Assembly: GCF_014873145.1 (NCBI RefSeq)
Contig: NZ_JADBEK010000001.1
Location: 7,378,001-7,442,000, forward strand
Origin: Nonomuraea angiospora
GTDB taxonomy: Bacteria; Actinomycetota; Actinomycetes; Streptosporangiales; Streptosporangiaceae
Reading direction: 5' to 3'
Length of the DNA stretch: 64,000 bases
The position numbers and the translations under genes are program-made. Shown piece by piece: positions 1 to 7,338 of the stretch (its first letter is position 1; the number at the start of each line of letters is the position of its first letter). The notes below the pieces were generated by a model. It was not told where the DNA came from. It was given only the letters and a program-made list of their open reading frames with translations, and searched no databases.

Positions 1-566
1 TCGCGCAGCTGCCGCACGATCGCGAACAGCCGGGCGACCTCGCCGGTGGTGAGCACGGCGGTGGGCTCGTCCATGATCAGCACCCGGGCGTCCAGCGCCA
101 GCGCCTTGGCGATCTCGATCATCTGCATGCGCGCGATGCCCAGCCCGGCGACCGGCGTACGCGGGTGCGCGTCCACGCCGACCCGCTCCAGCAGGGCCTT
201 GGCCTGCTGCTCCATGCGCCCGGTGGCCACCAACCCGAACCTGCGCGGCGGGCGGCCGAGCGCGAGGTTCTCCGCGACCGTGAGCTGCGGGACGAGGTTG
301 AACTCCTGGTAGATGGTGGAGATCCCCAGCCGCTGCGCGTCGCCCGCGGTGCGCAGGTGCACCGGGCGGCCGTCCATCAGGATGCGGCCCTCGTCGGGGC
401 GGTAGGCGCCGGAGAGGATCTTGATCAGCGTGCTCTTGCCCGCGCCGTTCTCGCCCAGCAGGACGTGCACCTCGCCGGTGCGCAGGCTCAGGTCCACGCC
501 GTCGAGGGCGACCACGCCGGGGAAGGTCTTGCGCAGCCCCTCGGCCTTGAGAATCTCCTCGCTCAC
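1..566 (-). CDS. Sugar-type ABC transporter ATP-binding protein (partial)
   Basis: This is the N-terminal part (188 residues) of an ABC ATPase that energises import, most likely of a monosaccharide; it runs off the left edge. Reading from the GTG at 566, the product shows Walker A GENGAGKSTLIK, the Q-loop YQEFN, a signature-like stretch GLGIARMQMIEIAKAL and Walker B VLIMDEPTAVL. The MQMIEIAKAL form of the signature region is typical of the RbsA/MglA/XylG class, which carry two ATPase domains, so a second domain is expected outside the window. The permease and binding protein are not visible here. The substrate cannot be told from this fragment. Confidence 0.85.
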   Translation of the reverse strand, partial: MSEEILKAEGLRKTFPGVVALDGVDLSLRTGEVHVLLGENGAGKSTLIKILSGAYRPDEGRILMDGRPVHLRTAGDAQRLGISTIYQEFNLVPQLTVAENLALGRPPRRFGLVATGRMEQQAKALLERVGVDAHPRTPVAGLGIARMQMIEIAKALALDARVLIMDEPTAVLTTGEVARLFAIVRQLR

Positions 567-655
567 GTGGTGGTCCCTATCCGCTCACGAGGCCGGCGAA
601 CCACCGAATGCCCAGGTCAGGGTTATTGCCTTGCTGAGTGGGGAGTGAGAACGGG

Positions 656-1630
656 ATGACGTCCTCGCCGCTCCGCATCGGGGTGCCCGCCTCCCTGTCA
701 GGCAAGCACTCCCGTTTCGGCGGGCAGGTCCGGCTCGGCCTCGAAGTCTGGCAGTCCTTCCACCCGTCCGTGGAGCTGATCATCGAGGACGACCACAGCG
801 AGCCCGGCTCCCTGGACGTCGTGCTCCCCCGGCTGGCGGGCCAGTGCGATCTGCTGCTGGGGCCGTACTCCACGCAGCTCATGCGGCGGGCGGGGCACAT
901 CGGGGCGGCGCTCGACATGCTGATCTGGAACCACGGCGGTTCGGGCGACGACGTGCAGGCGGCCCACCCCGGACATGTCGTCTCCGTCCAGACGCCGGCC
1001 GGCCGTTACGCCGAGCCGTTCGTCCGCCGGCTCGCGGAGAGCGGCGACCACAGCCCGCTGCGGATCGTGAGCGGCAAGGGGCGCTTCGCCCTGCAGGTCG
1101 CGGAGGGCGCGGCGCGGGCCGCGCACGCGGTGGGCATCCCGGTGGTCTTCGGCGGCCCGGTGGACGACCCCTGGAATCTCTTCTGCGCCGGGACCTTCGA
1201 CGAGGACGTCGAGGTGGTCAGGCGGGCCGCCCGCGCCCGCACCATCTGCGCCGTGGCCGCCGGGGTGCGGGAGTTCGGGGCGGCCGTCGACGATCCGCGC
1301 GGGATCTACGGGGTCGGCCAGTGGTTCCCCGGCGGCGCGGGCGAGGCGGCCTTCGGGATCTCCGAGCGGGAGTTCGTCGCGGCCTACGAGAAGCGGACCG
1401 GGGTGCCGCCGAACTACATCGCGGTCCAGGGGGTCGCCGCCGCGATCGTCGCGACGCACTGCGCCGACCGGGCGGGTGGCACCGGGCGGGCGGAGCTGTG
1501 GTCGGCCGCCGCCGGCCTGGAGACGGCGACCCTGTTCGGCGACTTCGCGATCGACCCGCGCACCGGGCTGCAGACCGGGCACCGCGCGGTGCTCACCCGG
1601 TGGGAGAGCCAGGGACCCGTCGCCGCCTGA
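656..1630 (+). CDS. Periplasmic-binding-protein-fold (type I) protein without signal peptide
   Basis: The product is a 324-residue protein of the Leu/Ile/Val-binding or AmiC-like fold. It opens with LRIGVPASLSGKHSRFGGQ, the usual first strand and ligand loop of ABC amino-acid/amide binding proteins, and near the C-terminus has the EKRTGVPPNYIAVQGVAAA helix of that family. There is no signal peptide or lipobox, so it should stay in the cytoplasm and act as a ligand sensor, as AmiC does, rather than serve a transporter. ATG 656 is chosen over GTG 638 because GGGAG lies 10 nt upstream of it. It diverges from the sugar ABC ATPase. The ligand is unknown. Confidence 0.7.
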   Translation: MTSSPLRIGVPASLSGKHSRFGGQVRLGLEVWQSFHPSVELIIEDDHSEPGSLDVVLPRLAGQCDLLLGPYSTQLMRRAGHIGAALDMLIWNHGGSGDDVQAAHPGHVVSVQTPAGRYAEPFVRRLAESGDHSPLRIVSGKGRFALQVAEGAARAAHAVGIPVVFGGPVDDPWNLFCAGTFDEDVEVVRRAARARTICAVAAGVREFGAAVDDPRGIYGVGQWFPGGAGEAAFGISEREFVAAYEKRTGVPPNYIAVQGVAAAIVATHCADRAGGTGRAELWSAAAGLETATLFGDFAIDPRTGLQTGHRAVLTRWESQGPVAA

Positions 1631-1633
1631 GGC

Positions 1634-1715
1634 CAGGCGGCTCGGGGGATCAGGCAGCTCGGGGGTCAGGCGGCTCCGGGGTCGGGCAGCTCCGGGGTCA
1701 GGTGGCTCCGGGGGT
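1634..1715. repeat. Five imperfect 16-17 bp tandem repeats
   Basis: Five head-to-tail copies of a unit close to CAGGCGGCTCCGGGGT start at 1634, 1651, 1667, 1683 and 1699. The last copy covers the stop codon and final codons of the copper monooxygenase-like gene on the minus strand. The first copy begins just after the stop of the preceding plus-strand gene. The repeats fill the whole convergent intergenic space. Confidence 0.8.
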
Positions 1716-2837
1716 CACGATCGCGATGCCCAGGCACATCTCGTCGCTGGTCCCGTCGCCCCACACCACGTACCGGGGCGGCAGCTTCTGCAGCTGGGGC
1801 AGCAGGGCGCGCAGGCCCGCGTCGTGCGTGCACGTCACCCGTACGACGTCGCCCTTGTTGACCGTGACGGGCTTGGGCAGGACCCGCAGCGACTGGTCGT
1901 CGAAGTTGTAGTCGGGCACGTCCAGGAGCGTCCGGGCCTTCGGCGTGCCGGGGTTGAGCTCGACCTTGATGGCGCGGCCGAGCAGGTGCATGTGGCCCGC
2001 CATGGCGTGGACCGTGGCGGTGCCCCTGATGGGCATGTCACAGTGCTGGGTCGGCCCCGGCTCGACCGGGCCGCAGTACTTGGTGAGGATCGCCACCTGG
2101 TCCTTCAGCTCCTCGCCGAACCTGGCGCCGACGTCCTCGACCGCGGCGGCCCGGTCGCAGAGCGGTCCCGACTCCTTCGACGTGCAGGGGAGCTCCACCG
2201 GGGCCTGGAACAGGGCGGTCTCCAGGGGCCGCAGGGGCTGGTCGGTCACGCGGAGGCGGATGCCCGAGCGGTCGGTGCCCGGCTTGCCCTCGACACCCAG
2301 CAGGTTGTAGTGGACCTGCATGACGAGCTGGCTGCCCGGCGGCAGCTCGTAGCCGTACTTGGGGTCGAGCAGCGTCTCGCTGGTGCCGGGGGCCCAGTGC
2401 GCCACCCATGAGGAGTCGCCGACGCCGTCGTCGCCGAAGCACGTCCAGCCCTGGCCGGGGGTGCGCTGGTCGATCTCGCGCGCCTTGGCGGCGTGCTCGG
2501 GGTCGATCCTGAAGAAGATCGCGTGGTGGACGAGGTCGAGGTTCTGGGGCTGGAACTGGGCGCCGGTCAGGAACACCTTGCTCGCCAGCTTGGGGTCGAT
2601 GAGGAAGCAGCGGTAGTCGTCCGTGCCGCCGTTGGGCGGGTTCGGCGTGTACGGCTCCGCCATCGTCAGGTTGACGAACCGTTCACCGGCCCGCAGCGGG
2701 GGCGCCGCGACCGTGGCCTTGGCGGCATGACCGGTGTGACCGGTATGACCGGCTGGCGTGGCGGTGCTCCGGGCGCCGCAGGAGGCGAGCAGGACGACCG
2801 CGAAGAGTAAGGCGGCCGTCCGGGCGAGTCGATTCAT
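1698..2837 (-). CDS. Secreted lipoprotein of the type II copper monooxygenase (PHM/DBM-like) family
   Basis: The 379-residue product begins with a lipoprotein signal peptide (LLASC, Cys20). All copper ligands known from peptidylglycine and dopamine monooxygenases can be placed: the His pair in LVHHAIFF (104-105) and His176 in MQVHYN for the first copper, and His282/His284 in GHMHLLG with Met367 in DEMCLG for the second. These enzymes hydroxylate C-H bonds using O2 and a reductant such as ascorbate. A His-rich stretch HTGHTGH (31-37) after the lipid anchor may bind extra copper. The bacterial substrate is unknown. The product should be anchored on the outer face of the membrane. It stands alone between tandem repeats and the TPR gene. 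Confidence 0.8.
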   Translation of the reverse strand: MNRLARTAALLFAVVLLASCGARSTATPAGHTGHTGHAAKATVAAPPLRAGERFVNLTMAEPYTPNPPNGGTDDYRCFLIDPKLASKVFLTGAQFQPQNLDLVHHAIFFRIDPEHAAKAREIDQRTPGQGWTCFGDDGVGDSSWVAHWAPGTSETLLDPKYGYELPPGSQLVMQVHYNLLGVEGKPGTDRSGIRLRVTDQPLRPLETALFQAPVELPCTSKESGPLCDRAAAVEDVGARFGEELKDQVAILTKYCGPVEPGPTQHCDMPIRGTATVHAMAGHMHLLGRAIKVELNPGTPKARTLLDVPDYNFDDQSLRVLPKPVTVNKGDVVRVTCTHDAGLRALLPQLQKLPPRYVVWGDGTSDEMCLGIAIVTPGAT

Positions 2838-2929
2838 ACCTCAACACTCGCCCGGCAAGCGGCTCCGGGCATCCTTCCATGGGACGCTTCCGCTCGTCCC
2901 CTGGTAGGACTCCGGCCTCCGACCTCGGG

Positions 2930-4021
2930 CTAACCGGTGAGCTCTTCCAGCTGCTCAGCGCTGGCGCCGAGGCGCTCCGCCTCGGGCACCAGGGCGGCCA
3001 CCTCGTCGCCGCGGCCCTCCTGCCTGAGCAGCTCCGCGTACGCGTAGACGGCGCTCAGCCAGCCCGCGGCGATGCTCTCCTTGAAGTGCTCCTCGGCCGC
3101 CTTGGTGGCCCCGCGGCTCTGGTAGATCAGGGCCAGCTGCTCGTGCGCGGCGTTGGAGCCGTCCTCGACCGCCTGGTTGAGGTGCCCGACCGCCTCGTCC
3201 ACCCGGTCGTTGGCCGCGAGGAACTCGCCGTAGTAATAGTGGGCGCCCTCCTCGTCCTCGTCCAGGCCCGTCCGGAAGTCGGCCTCCGCCGCCTCCGTCT
3301 CGCCCTGGTCGGCCAGGAACCTGGCCCGCGTGACGTGCGCGTTGGGCACCCCGTCCGTCACGGCGCGGTCGTAGAGCGCGCGGGCGGCCTCGGTGTCGCC
3401 CATCTGCTCCTCGGCCGCGGCCAGCTTCAGCAGCGCCGTGGACCCGGTCTGGTCCCCGAGCTCCAGGCCCCTGCGCAGCCAGGCGGCGGCCGCCTCCGGG
3501 TCGCCGCGGTCGAGCTCCATCCCGCCCAGGTTGCTGAACGCCAGCGCGTCGCCCTGCTCGGCGGCCCGGCGGAACAGCTGCTCGGCCTCCTCCCGGCGGG
3601 AGTCGTCCTCGCTGAGGAACGAGCCGAAGTCGTTCAGCGCGCCGCGCTCGCCTCGCTCGACCGCCTTCCGGTACCACGCCTCGGCGCGCTCGCGGTCGCC
3701 CACGGCGTCGGCCCAGATGGTGGCGGCCCGCAGCGCCCGGTCCGCCTGCTCCTGGAGCAGGGCGGCCTCGGCGCCGCGCCCGGTCTCGACGAACAGGTCG
3801 GAGAGCCAGTCGAGGGCGTCCGGCTCGCCCTTGGCCAGGGCCTCGCGCAGCACGGACTCGGCCGCCTCGTCCTGCCCGAGGTGGAACAGCATCTCGCCGT
3901 GGCGCGTCGCCGCGCCGGGCGCCCCCTGCCGCGCCGCCTCGGCGTAGAGGGCGGCGGCCGCCTCGAGGTCGTCCTCTTCAGCCAGCCGGTCGGCCCTGGC
4001 GAGCAGATCGTCAACGCTCAC
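2930..4021 (-). CDS. TPR/Sel1-like repeat protein
   Basis: The 363-residue acidic protein is made of about nine helical repeats of the tetratricopeptide/Sel1 type, seen as recurring patterns such as AEAWYRKAVERGERGALNDFG and AAAWLRRGLELGDQTGSTAL. It has no signal peptide or membrane segment, so it is probably a cytoplasmic scaffold or chaperone. The GTG start at 4021 is preceded by GGGAGG. Only 36 bp separate it from the upstream type VII effector-like gene, so it is probably the last gene of that unit. A role as chaperone or immunity partner of the effector is inference from position only. Confidence 0.8.
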   Translation of the reverse strand: MSVDDLLARADRLAEEDDLEAAAALYAEAARQGAPGAATRHGEMLFHLGQDEAAESVLREALAKGEPDALDWLSDLFVETGRGAEAALLQEQADRALRAATIWADAVGDRERAEAWYRKAVERGERGALNDFGSFLSEDDSRREEAEQLFRRAAEQGDALAFSNLGGMELDRGDPEAAAAWLRRGLELGDQTGSTALLKLAAAEEQMGDTEAARALYDRAVTDGVPNAHVTRARFLADQGETEAAEADFRTGLDEDEEGAHYYYGEFLAANDRVDEAVGHLNQAVEDGSNAAHEQLALIYQSRGATKAAEEHFKESIAAGWLSAVYAYAELLRQEGRGDEVAALVPEAERLGASAEQLEELTG

Positions 4022-4057
4022 GTCGCACCTCCCGGATGGCGCTGTCGCGGTCAGCCA

Positions 4058-4978
4058 TTAGTTTTTCTTCCGCTTGTTCGGGTTCGGCGGAATCTTACGC
4101 CGCCCGCCGTGACTGGCGGCGTTCTCGTGCTTGTCCTTGGAGGAGCTGCGCGCGTTGCTGTCATGCGGATTGCGGTTCTGCTGGTTGAGCCCGTAGTCGT
4201 CGCTCTTCTTGCCCCGGCCGCGACGCCCTCCGCCCTGTTGTCCCTGGTCGCCATTGCCATTGTTATTATTATTATTGTTGTTATTGTTATTATTATTATT
4301 ATTGCGATTCTTGCGACCGAAAGTGGCGACGTTGGGGTTGTCCAGGTGGTCGCGGCCCGCGGCGGCCGGGCGCATCGGCACGTTGCGGCCGCCTGCGCCG
4401 GCGAGTGCGGGAGTGCCTCCGGGACCGCCGGGGCGGCGGAGGTTGTCCAGGACGCGGCGCATGGGTTCGGTGATGCGGCGGCGGATGATGGGGGCGATGA
4501 CCTTGCCGGTGCCTTCGCCGCCTTCGTGCAAGATCTTGCCGACGGCTTTGCGGGCCATCAGGGTGCGGGCGGTGGCGTAGCTGACGCCGACTGCGCCGCC
4601 GAAGGCCAGCGCTTTGTACACGGCGACCGTGGTGAAGACCGCCTGGGTGCCGGCGGCGACCTTGACCGCCGAGACGACCGCGGCGCCGGCGTCCAGCGCG
4701 GCGGGGGCGAGTTTCATGGCGTTGCCGGCCTGGGCAAGGTGGCCGCCGTCGGCTCCGGTCCTGGCCCAGTGGGCCTGGGCGCTGGCGCCGCCCTCGCCGC
4801 GGTAGACCTGCTGCACCCCGCGCATCGAGGCGTCGGCCCCGCTCGCGGCCGGCACACTCGCGGCCTGCGCCACTCGGGACGCGTTCCCCTCAGCCCTTAC
4901 GTCGTCCTCGTCGAGGTTCGGCCACGGGCCCAGCATCGCCATCATCCCGGCCGCCGCCGGGGGCAGCACTACACCCAT
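4058..4978 (-). CDS. Type VII secretion effector-like protein with poly-Asn tract
   Basis: The 306-residue protein overlaps the end of the EspC-like gene by 10 bp. Residues about 50-180 are Ala-rich and helical, with a hydrophobic stretch around 110-135 (AGTQAVFTTVAVYKALAFGGAVG). This resembles the membrane-active middle part of actinobacterial WXG-type effectors. Residues about 230-306 are low complexity: a run of 15 Asn, then Gly/Gln/Arg-rich sequence and a strongly basic tail ending NPNKRKKN. No toxin domain is recognised with confidence. The short basic tail could be a truncated polymorphic toxin or a nucleic-acid-binding tail. The Asn codons are mainly AAT, unlike the rest of the gene. 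Function is inferred from neighbours. Confidence 0.55.
   Translation of the reverse strand: MGVVLPPAAAGMMAMLGPWPNLDEDDVRAEGNASRVAQAASVPAASGADASMRGVQQVYRGEGGASAQAHWARTGADGGHLAQAGNAMKLAPAALDAGAAVVSAVKVAAGTQAVFTTVAVYKALAFGGAVGVSYATARTLMARKAVGKILHEGGEGTGKVIAPIIRRRITEPMRRVLDNLRRPGGPGGTPALAGAGGRNVPMRPAAAGRDHLDNPNVATFGRKNRNNNNNNNNNNNNNNNGNGDQGQQGGGRRGRGKKSDDYGLNQQNRNPHDSNARSSSKDKHENAASHGGRRKIPPNPNKRKKN
4259..4303 (-). repeat. In-frame AAT/AAC trinucleotide repeat encoding 15 Asn
   Basis: Fifteen consecutive Asn codons on the minus strand, eleven AAT and four AAC. It is a strongly AT-rich microsatellite inside a very GC-rich gene. Loss or gain of units would change tract length without a frameshift. 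Confidence 0.95.
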
Positions 4979-5289
4979 GTGCGGCCGAGCTGCTCGGTGT
5001 TCTGGACGTTCGCGGCCTCCGTCCCGGCCGTGTTCCTGACCACGGCGTGCAGGCCCTCACCGGTCCCGCTCATCTCCATGGACAGTCCGGAGAGCGCGGC
5101 CATCGCCGTCGCGCGGCATTCGGCGTACGCGTTGGTGAACACGGCGAAAAGGCCGTCATCCCCCCAGGAGGACACCCCGTCCCCACGTGCCTTGAGCGGC
5201 TGGAGAGCGGCGTCGTAGTCCTCCCCATGGGCCGTGATCCGCGAGGCTTCCTGCCCCACCGCCCCCAGAGCGATCTCGAGTCCCGTCAT
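4969..5289 (-). CDS. EspC/WXG100-like type VII secretion-associated protein
   Basis: This 106-residue helical protein has the central SSWGDDGLFAVF segment, close to the GDDG turn of the EspC (ESX secretion-associated) family, flanked by two amphipathic helices. These small proteins are exported by ESX systems or escort the following effector. Its stop overlaps the start of the effector-like gene by 10 bp, so the two are translationally coupled. No ESX secretion machinery (EccC and others) is in the window. The ATG start at 5289 gives a full helical hairpin of normal length. Confidence 0.7.
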   Translation of the reverse strand: MTGLEIALGAVGQEASRITAHGEDYDAALQPLKARGDGVSSWGDDGLFAVFTNAYAECRATAMAALSGLSMEMSGTGEGLHAVVRNTAGTEAANVQNTEQLGRTWV

Positions 5290-5428
5290 GGCGAATGACC
5301 ATATAGTGACGTATCACGGTCTGCGCAAGATTTGGCGTTAATGAGATCTACATCGCCGAGTAATGATCTTGTTGGGGTGTGTCTAGACTTGGCCACCTGG
5401 TCCGCTCTCCTGACCACCGGAGGTCGCC

Positions 5429-5815
5429 ATGTCCTTCCCCACGCCCGAGAACGACGCCGCATACCTGGAGGATTACTTCGCCCAGGGCCGGCGGGCCATC
5501 CGTGACCTGCGCGCCGCACAGGCCGCGATCCGGCAGCTGGAGGGCCTGGCCAAGAGCAAGGACGGGCTGATCGAGGCGGCCGCCGACGGCCAGGGCGGGC
5601 TGACCCGCCTGCGCATCGACCCGCGCGCCCTGCGGCTCGGCGAGGCGGCGCTCGGACGCGAGGTGACCGCCGTGCTCCAGGCGGCGCAGGAGGACGCGGC
5701 TCGCAAGGCGGCAGTGCTCGCGGACGAGGCCATGGGCGCCGCGAACCTGCCCGAGCCGCTCGACGAGACGTTCGTACGCCGGCGGGTCGAGCAGGTGACC
5801 CGCGATCTTCTCTAG
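5429..5815 (+). CDS. YbaB/EbfC-family nucleoid-associated protein
   Basis: The 128-residue product has the YbaB pattern: an N-terminal helix, a central sheet (GLIEAAADGQGGLTRLRIDPRAL) and a long C-terminal helix of tweezers type. Family members bind DNA as dimers. An excellent GGAGG lies upstream of ATG 5429. It is followed after 14 bp by a second YbaB gene, and is divergent from the EspC-like/effector pair. In actinomycetes such short YbaB proteins are often found beside type VII effector genes, so a regulatory or accessory role there is plausible but not shown. Confidence 0.75.
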   Translation: MSFPTPENDAAYLEDYFAQGRRAIRDLRAAQAAIRQLEGLAKSKDGLIEAAADGQGGLTRLRIDPRALRLGEAALGREVTAVLQAAQEDAARKAAVLADEAMGAANLPEPLDETFVRRRVEQVTRDLL

Positions 5816-5829
5816 GCTCGGAGGCAAGT

Positions 5830-6207
5830 GTGTTCGGCCATCCCTACGACCCGGCCAACATCAGGGAACAGGACGTGGACGAGGTCGCCCGCCAGGGTGA
5901 GCGGATGCTGGCCTGGCTGGAGGCGGCCCAGGAGGACCTCGAAAAGATCGTCGGCGCCGGCGAGGCTGCCGCCGGCCAGGTCAAGGCGACCGTCGACGTC
6001 AACGGGCGCGTCCTGGACGTCCGGTACGGCCCGCGCGCGATCCGCCTCAACAGCCACGAGCTGGCCGAGCAGACGCTCGCCGCGGTGGGCGAGGCGTGCG
6101 CGGACGCCCAGCGCCAGACCGAGGACCTCATGCGCGAGGCCCTGCCCGGCTACGACCCGGCGGAGGCGAACGCCCAGTTCGAGCGCCTGCTGAACGACTG
6201 GCGGTGA
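5830..6207 (+). CDS. Second YbaB/EbfC-family protein
   Basis: The 125-residue product has the same architecture as the preceding gene: N-terminal helix (REQDVDEVARQGERMLAWLE), sheet GQVKATVDVNGRVLDVRYGPRAI, then a C-terminal helix. GTG 5830 is chosen because GGAGG lies 5 nt upstream and this frame gives the YbaB fold. The two YbaB proteins have clearly diverged, so they may form a heterodimer. It almost touches the convergent histidine kinase gene, 1 bp away. Confidence 0.75.
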   Translation: MFGHPYDPANIREQDVDEVARQGERMLAWLEAAQEDLEKIVGAGEAAAGQVKATVDVNGRVLDVRYGPRAIRLNSHELAEQTLAAVGEACADAQRQTEDLMREALPGYDPAEANAQFERLLNDWR

Positions 6208-6208
6208 C

Positions 6209-7285
6209 CTACGAGGTGGGGAACGTCGCCTCGACGCGGAAGCCGCCCTCCCGCTCCTCCCCGGCCTCCAGCGTGCCGCCCACCAGCTCCACCTGCCGCC
6301 GCAGGTCCAGCAGCCCCATCCCGGGCCCGGCGCCGCCGACCCACGCGTCCGGCTCGCCGGGGGTGTTGCACACGGCGATCCGTACCGATCCCGGGCGATA
6401 GCGCACCCGCACCCGCGCCTCCGCCCCGGGCGCGTGCTTGCGGACGTTGGTGAGGGCCTCCTCGACCACCAGGTACGCGGTGCGCCCCACCACGCCCGAG
6501 ACCGGCACCGGCGTGCCGTCCACCACCAGCTCCGCGGGGACGCCCGCGCAGGCCGACTCGGTGACCAGCGGCCGCAGGTCGGGCAGCGGCAGCCCCAGGT
6601 CGAAGCCCTCGCCGGTGCCGCGCCGCAGCAGCGCCACCATGTGACGCAGCTCGTCCAGCGCCTCGAACCCGGTCGCCCGGATCTCCTCCGCCGCCGCCCG
6701 CGCGCGCTCGTCGCGCGCCGCCATGGCCAGCACCCCCGCCTGCAGCACCATCCGGCTGACCCGGTGGGTCACGACGTCGTGCATCTCGCCCGCCAGCCGT
6801 TCGCGCTCGACCCGCTGGGCCCGCTCCGCCAGCTCGCGGCGCAGGCGCTCCCTGACGGCCACGTACATGCCGTACAGGGTGGCCAGGGCGAGCGCCGCCT
6901 CGGTGCGCAGGATCAGCGGGAGGCGGTCGGGCAGCGACAGGACGGCCAGGGCCAGGATGATCACCGGCAGCCAGCGCTGGATGCCGCGATGCCGCTCGGC
7001 CGCGAACGCCATCGCGCCGTACGCGGCGAAGGCGCACGTGGGCGGCCAGAGCGGCGCCGCGTCCGGCAGCGGCACGTGCCAGACCACCGACAGCACGGGC
7101 AGGGCGATCGCCGTCCCCGCGCTGACCCAGGCGACGGTGAGCGGCGCCCTGCGCGTCCAGAGCACCGGCACCGCCGCCGCGAGCAGGACCACGAGGACCG
7201 GGCCGGTGTAGCCGGTCGCCAGCGTCAAGCCTCCCGCGACCAGGACCGCGACCGCGTCGATCGGCCGCGGACGGACACCGTCCAC
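6209..7285 (-). CDS. NarL-type sensor histidine kinase (orphan)
   Basis: The 358-residue kinase has about five predicted membrane helices in residues 10-145, a HisKA_3 dimerisation and phosphoacceptor box RERLAGEMHDVVTHRVS (His in MHDVV), and a C-terminal HATPase domain with the N-box EEALTNVRKHA and the Gly-rich GAGPGMGLLDL. It would autophosphorylate and pass phosphate to a LuxR/NarL response regulator. None is adjacent: the neighbours are YbaB and a glycoside hydrolase. The start is GTG with only a weak ribosome site, so the N-terminus is uncertain. The signal is unknown. Confidence 0.85.
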   Translation of the reverse strand: MDGVRPRPIDAVAVLVAGGLTLATGYTGPVLVVLLAAAVPVLWTRRAPLTVAWVSAGTAIALPVLSVVWHVPLPDAAPLWPPTCAFAAYGAMAFAAERHRGIQRWLPVIILALAVLSLPDRLPLILRTEAALALATLYGMYVAVRERLRRELAERAQRVERERLAGEMHDVVTHRVSRMVLQAGVLAMAARDERARAAAEEIRATGFEALDELRHMVALLRRGTGEGFDLGLPLPDLRPLVTESACAGVPAELVVDGTPVPVSGVVGRTAYLVVEEALTNVRKHAPGAEARVRVRYRPGSVRIAVCNTPGEPDAWVGGAGPGMGLLDLRRQVELVGGTLEAGEEREGGFRVEATFPTS

Positions 7286-7338
7286 CGGCTCATCGTACGA
7301 TCACGCACCGGCCCTGCCCAGCCTCCGACCGGGGGGCG

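Noticed and set aside
2879..5218. Long plus-strand open frame of about 780 codons
   Set aside because: It lies opposite the TPR, effector and EspC-like genes, which have recognisable folds, good starts and overlaps. The plus-strand translation is Leu/Gly/Arg/Val-rich noise.
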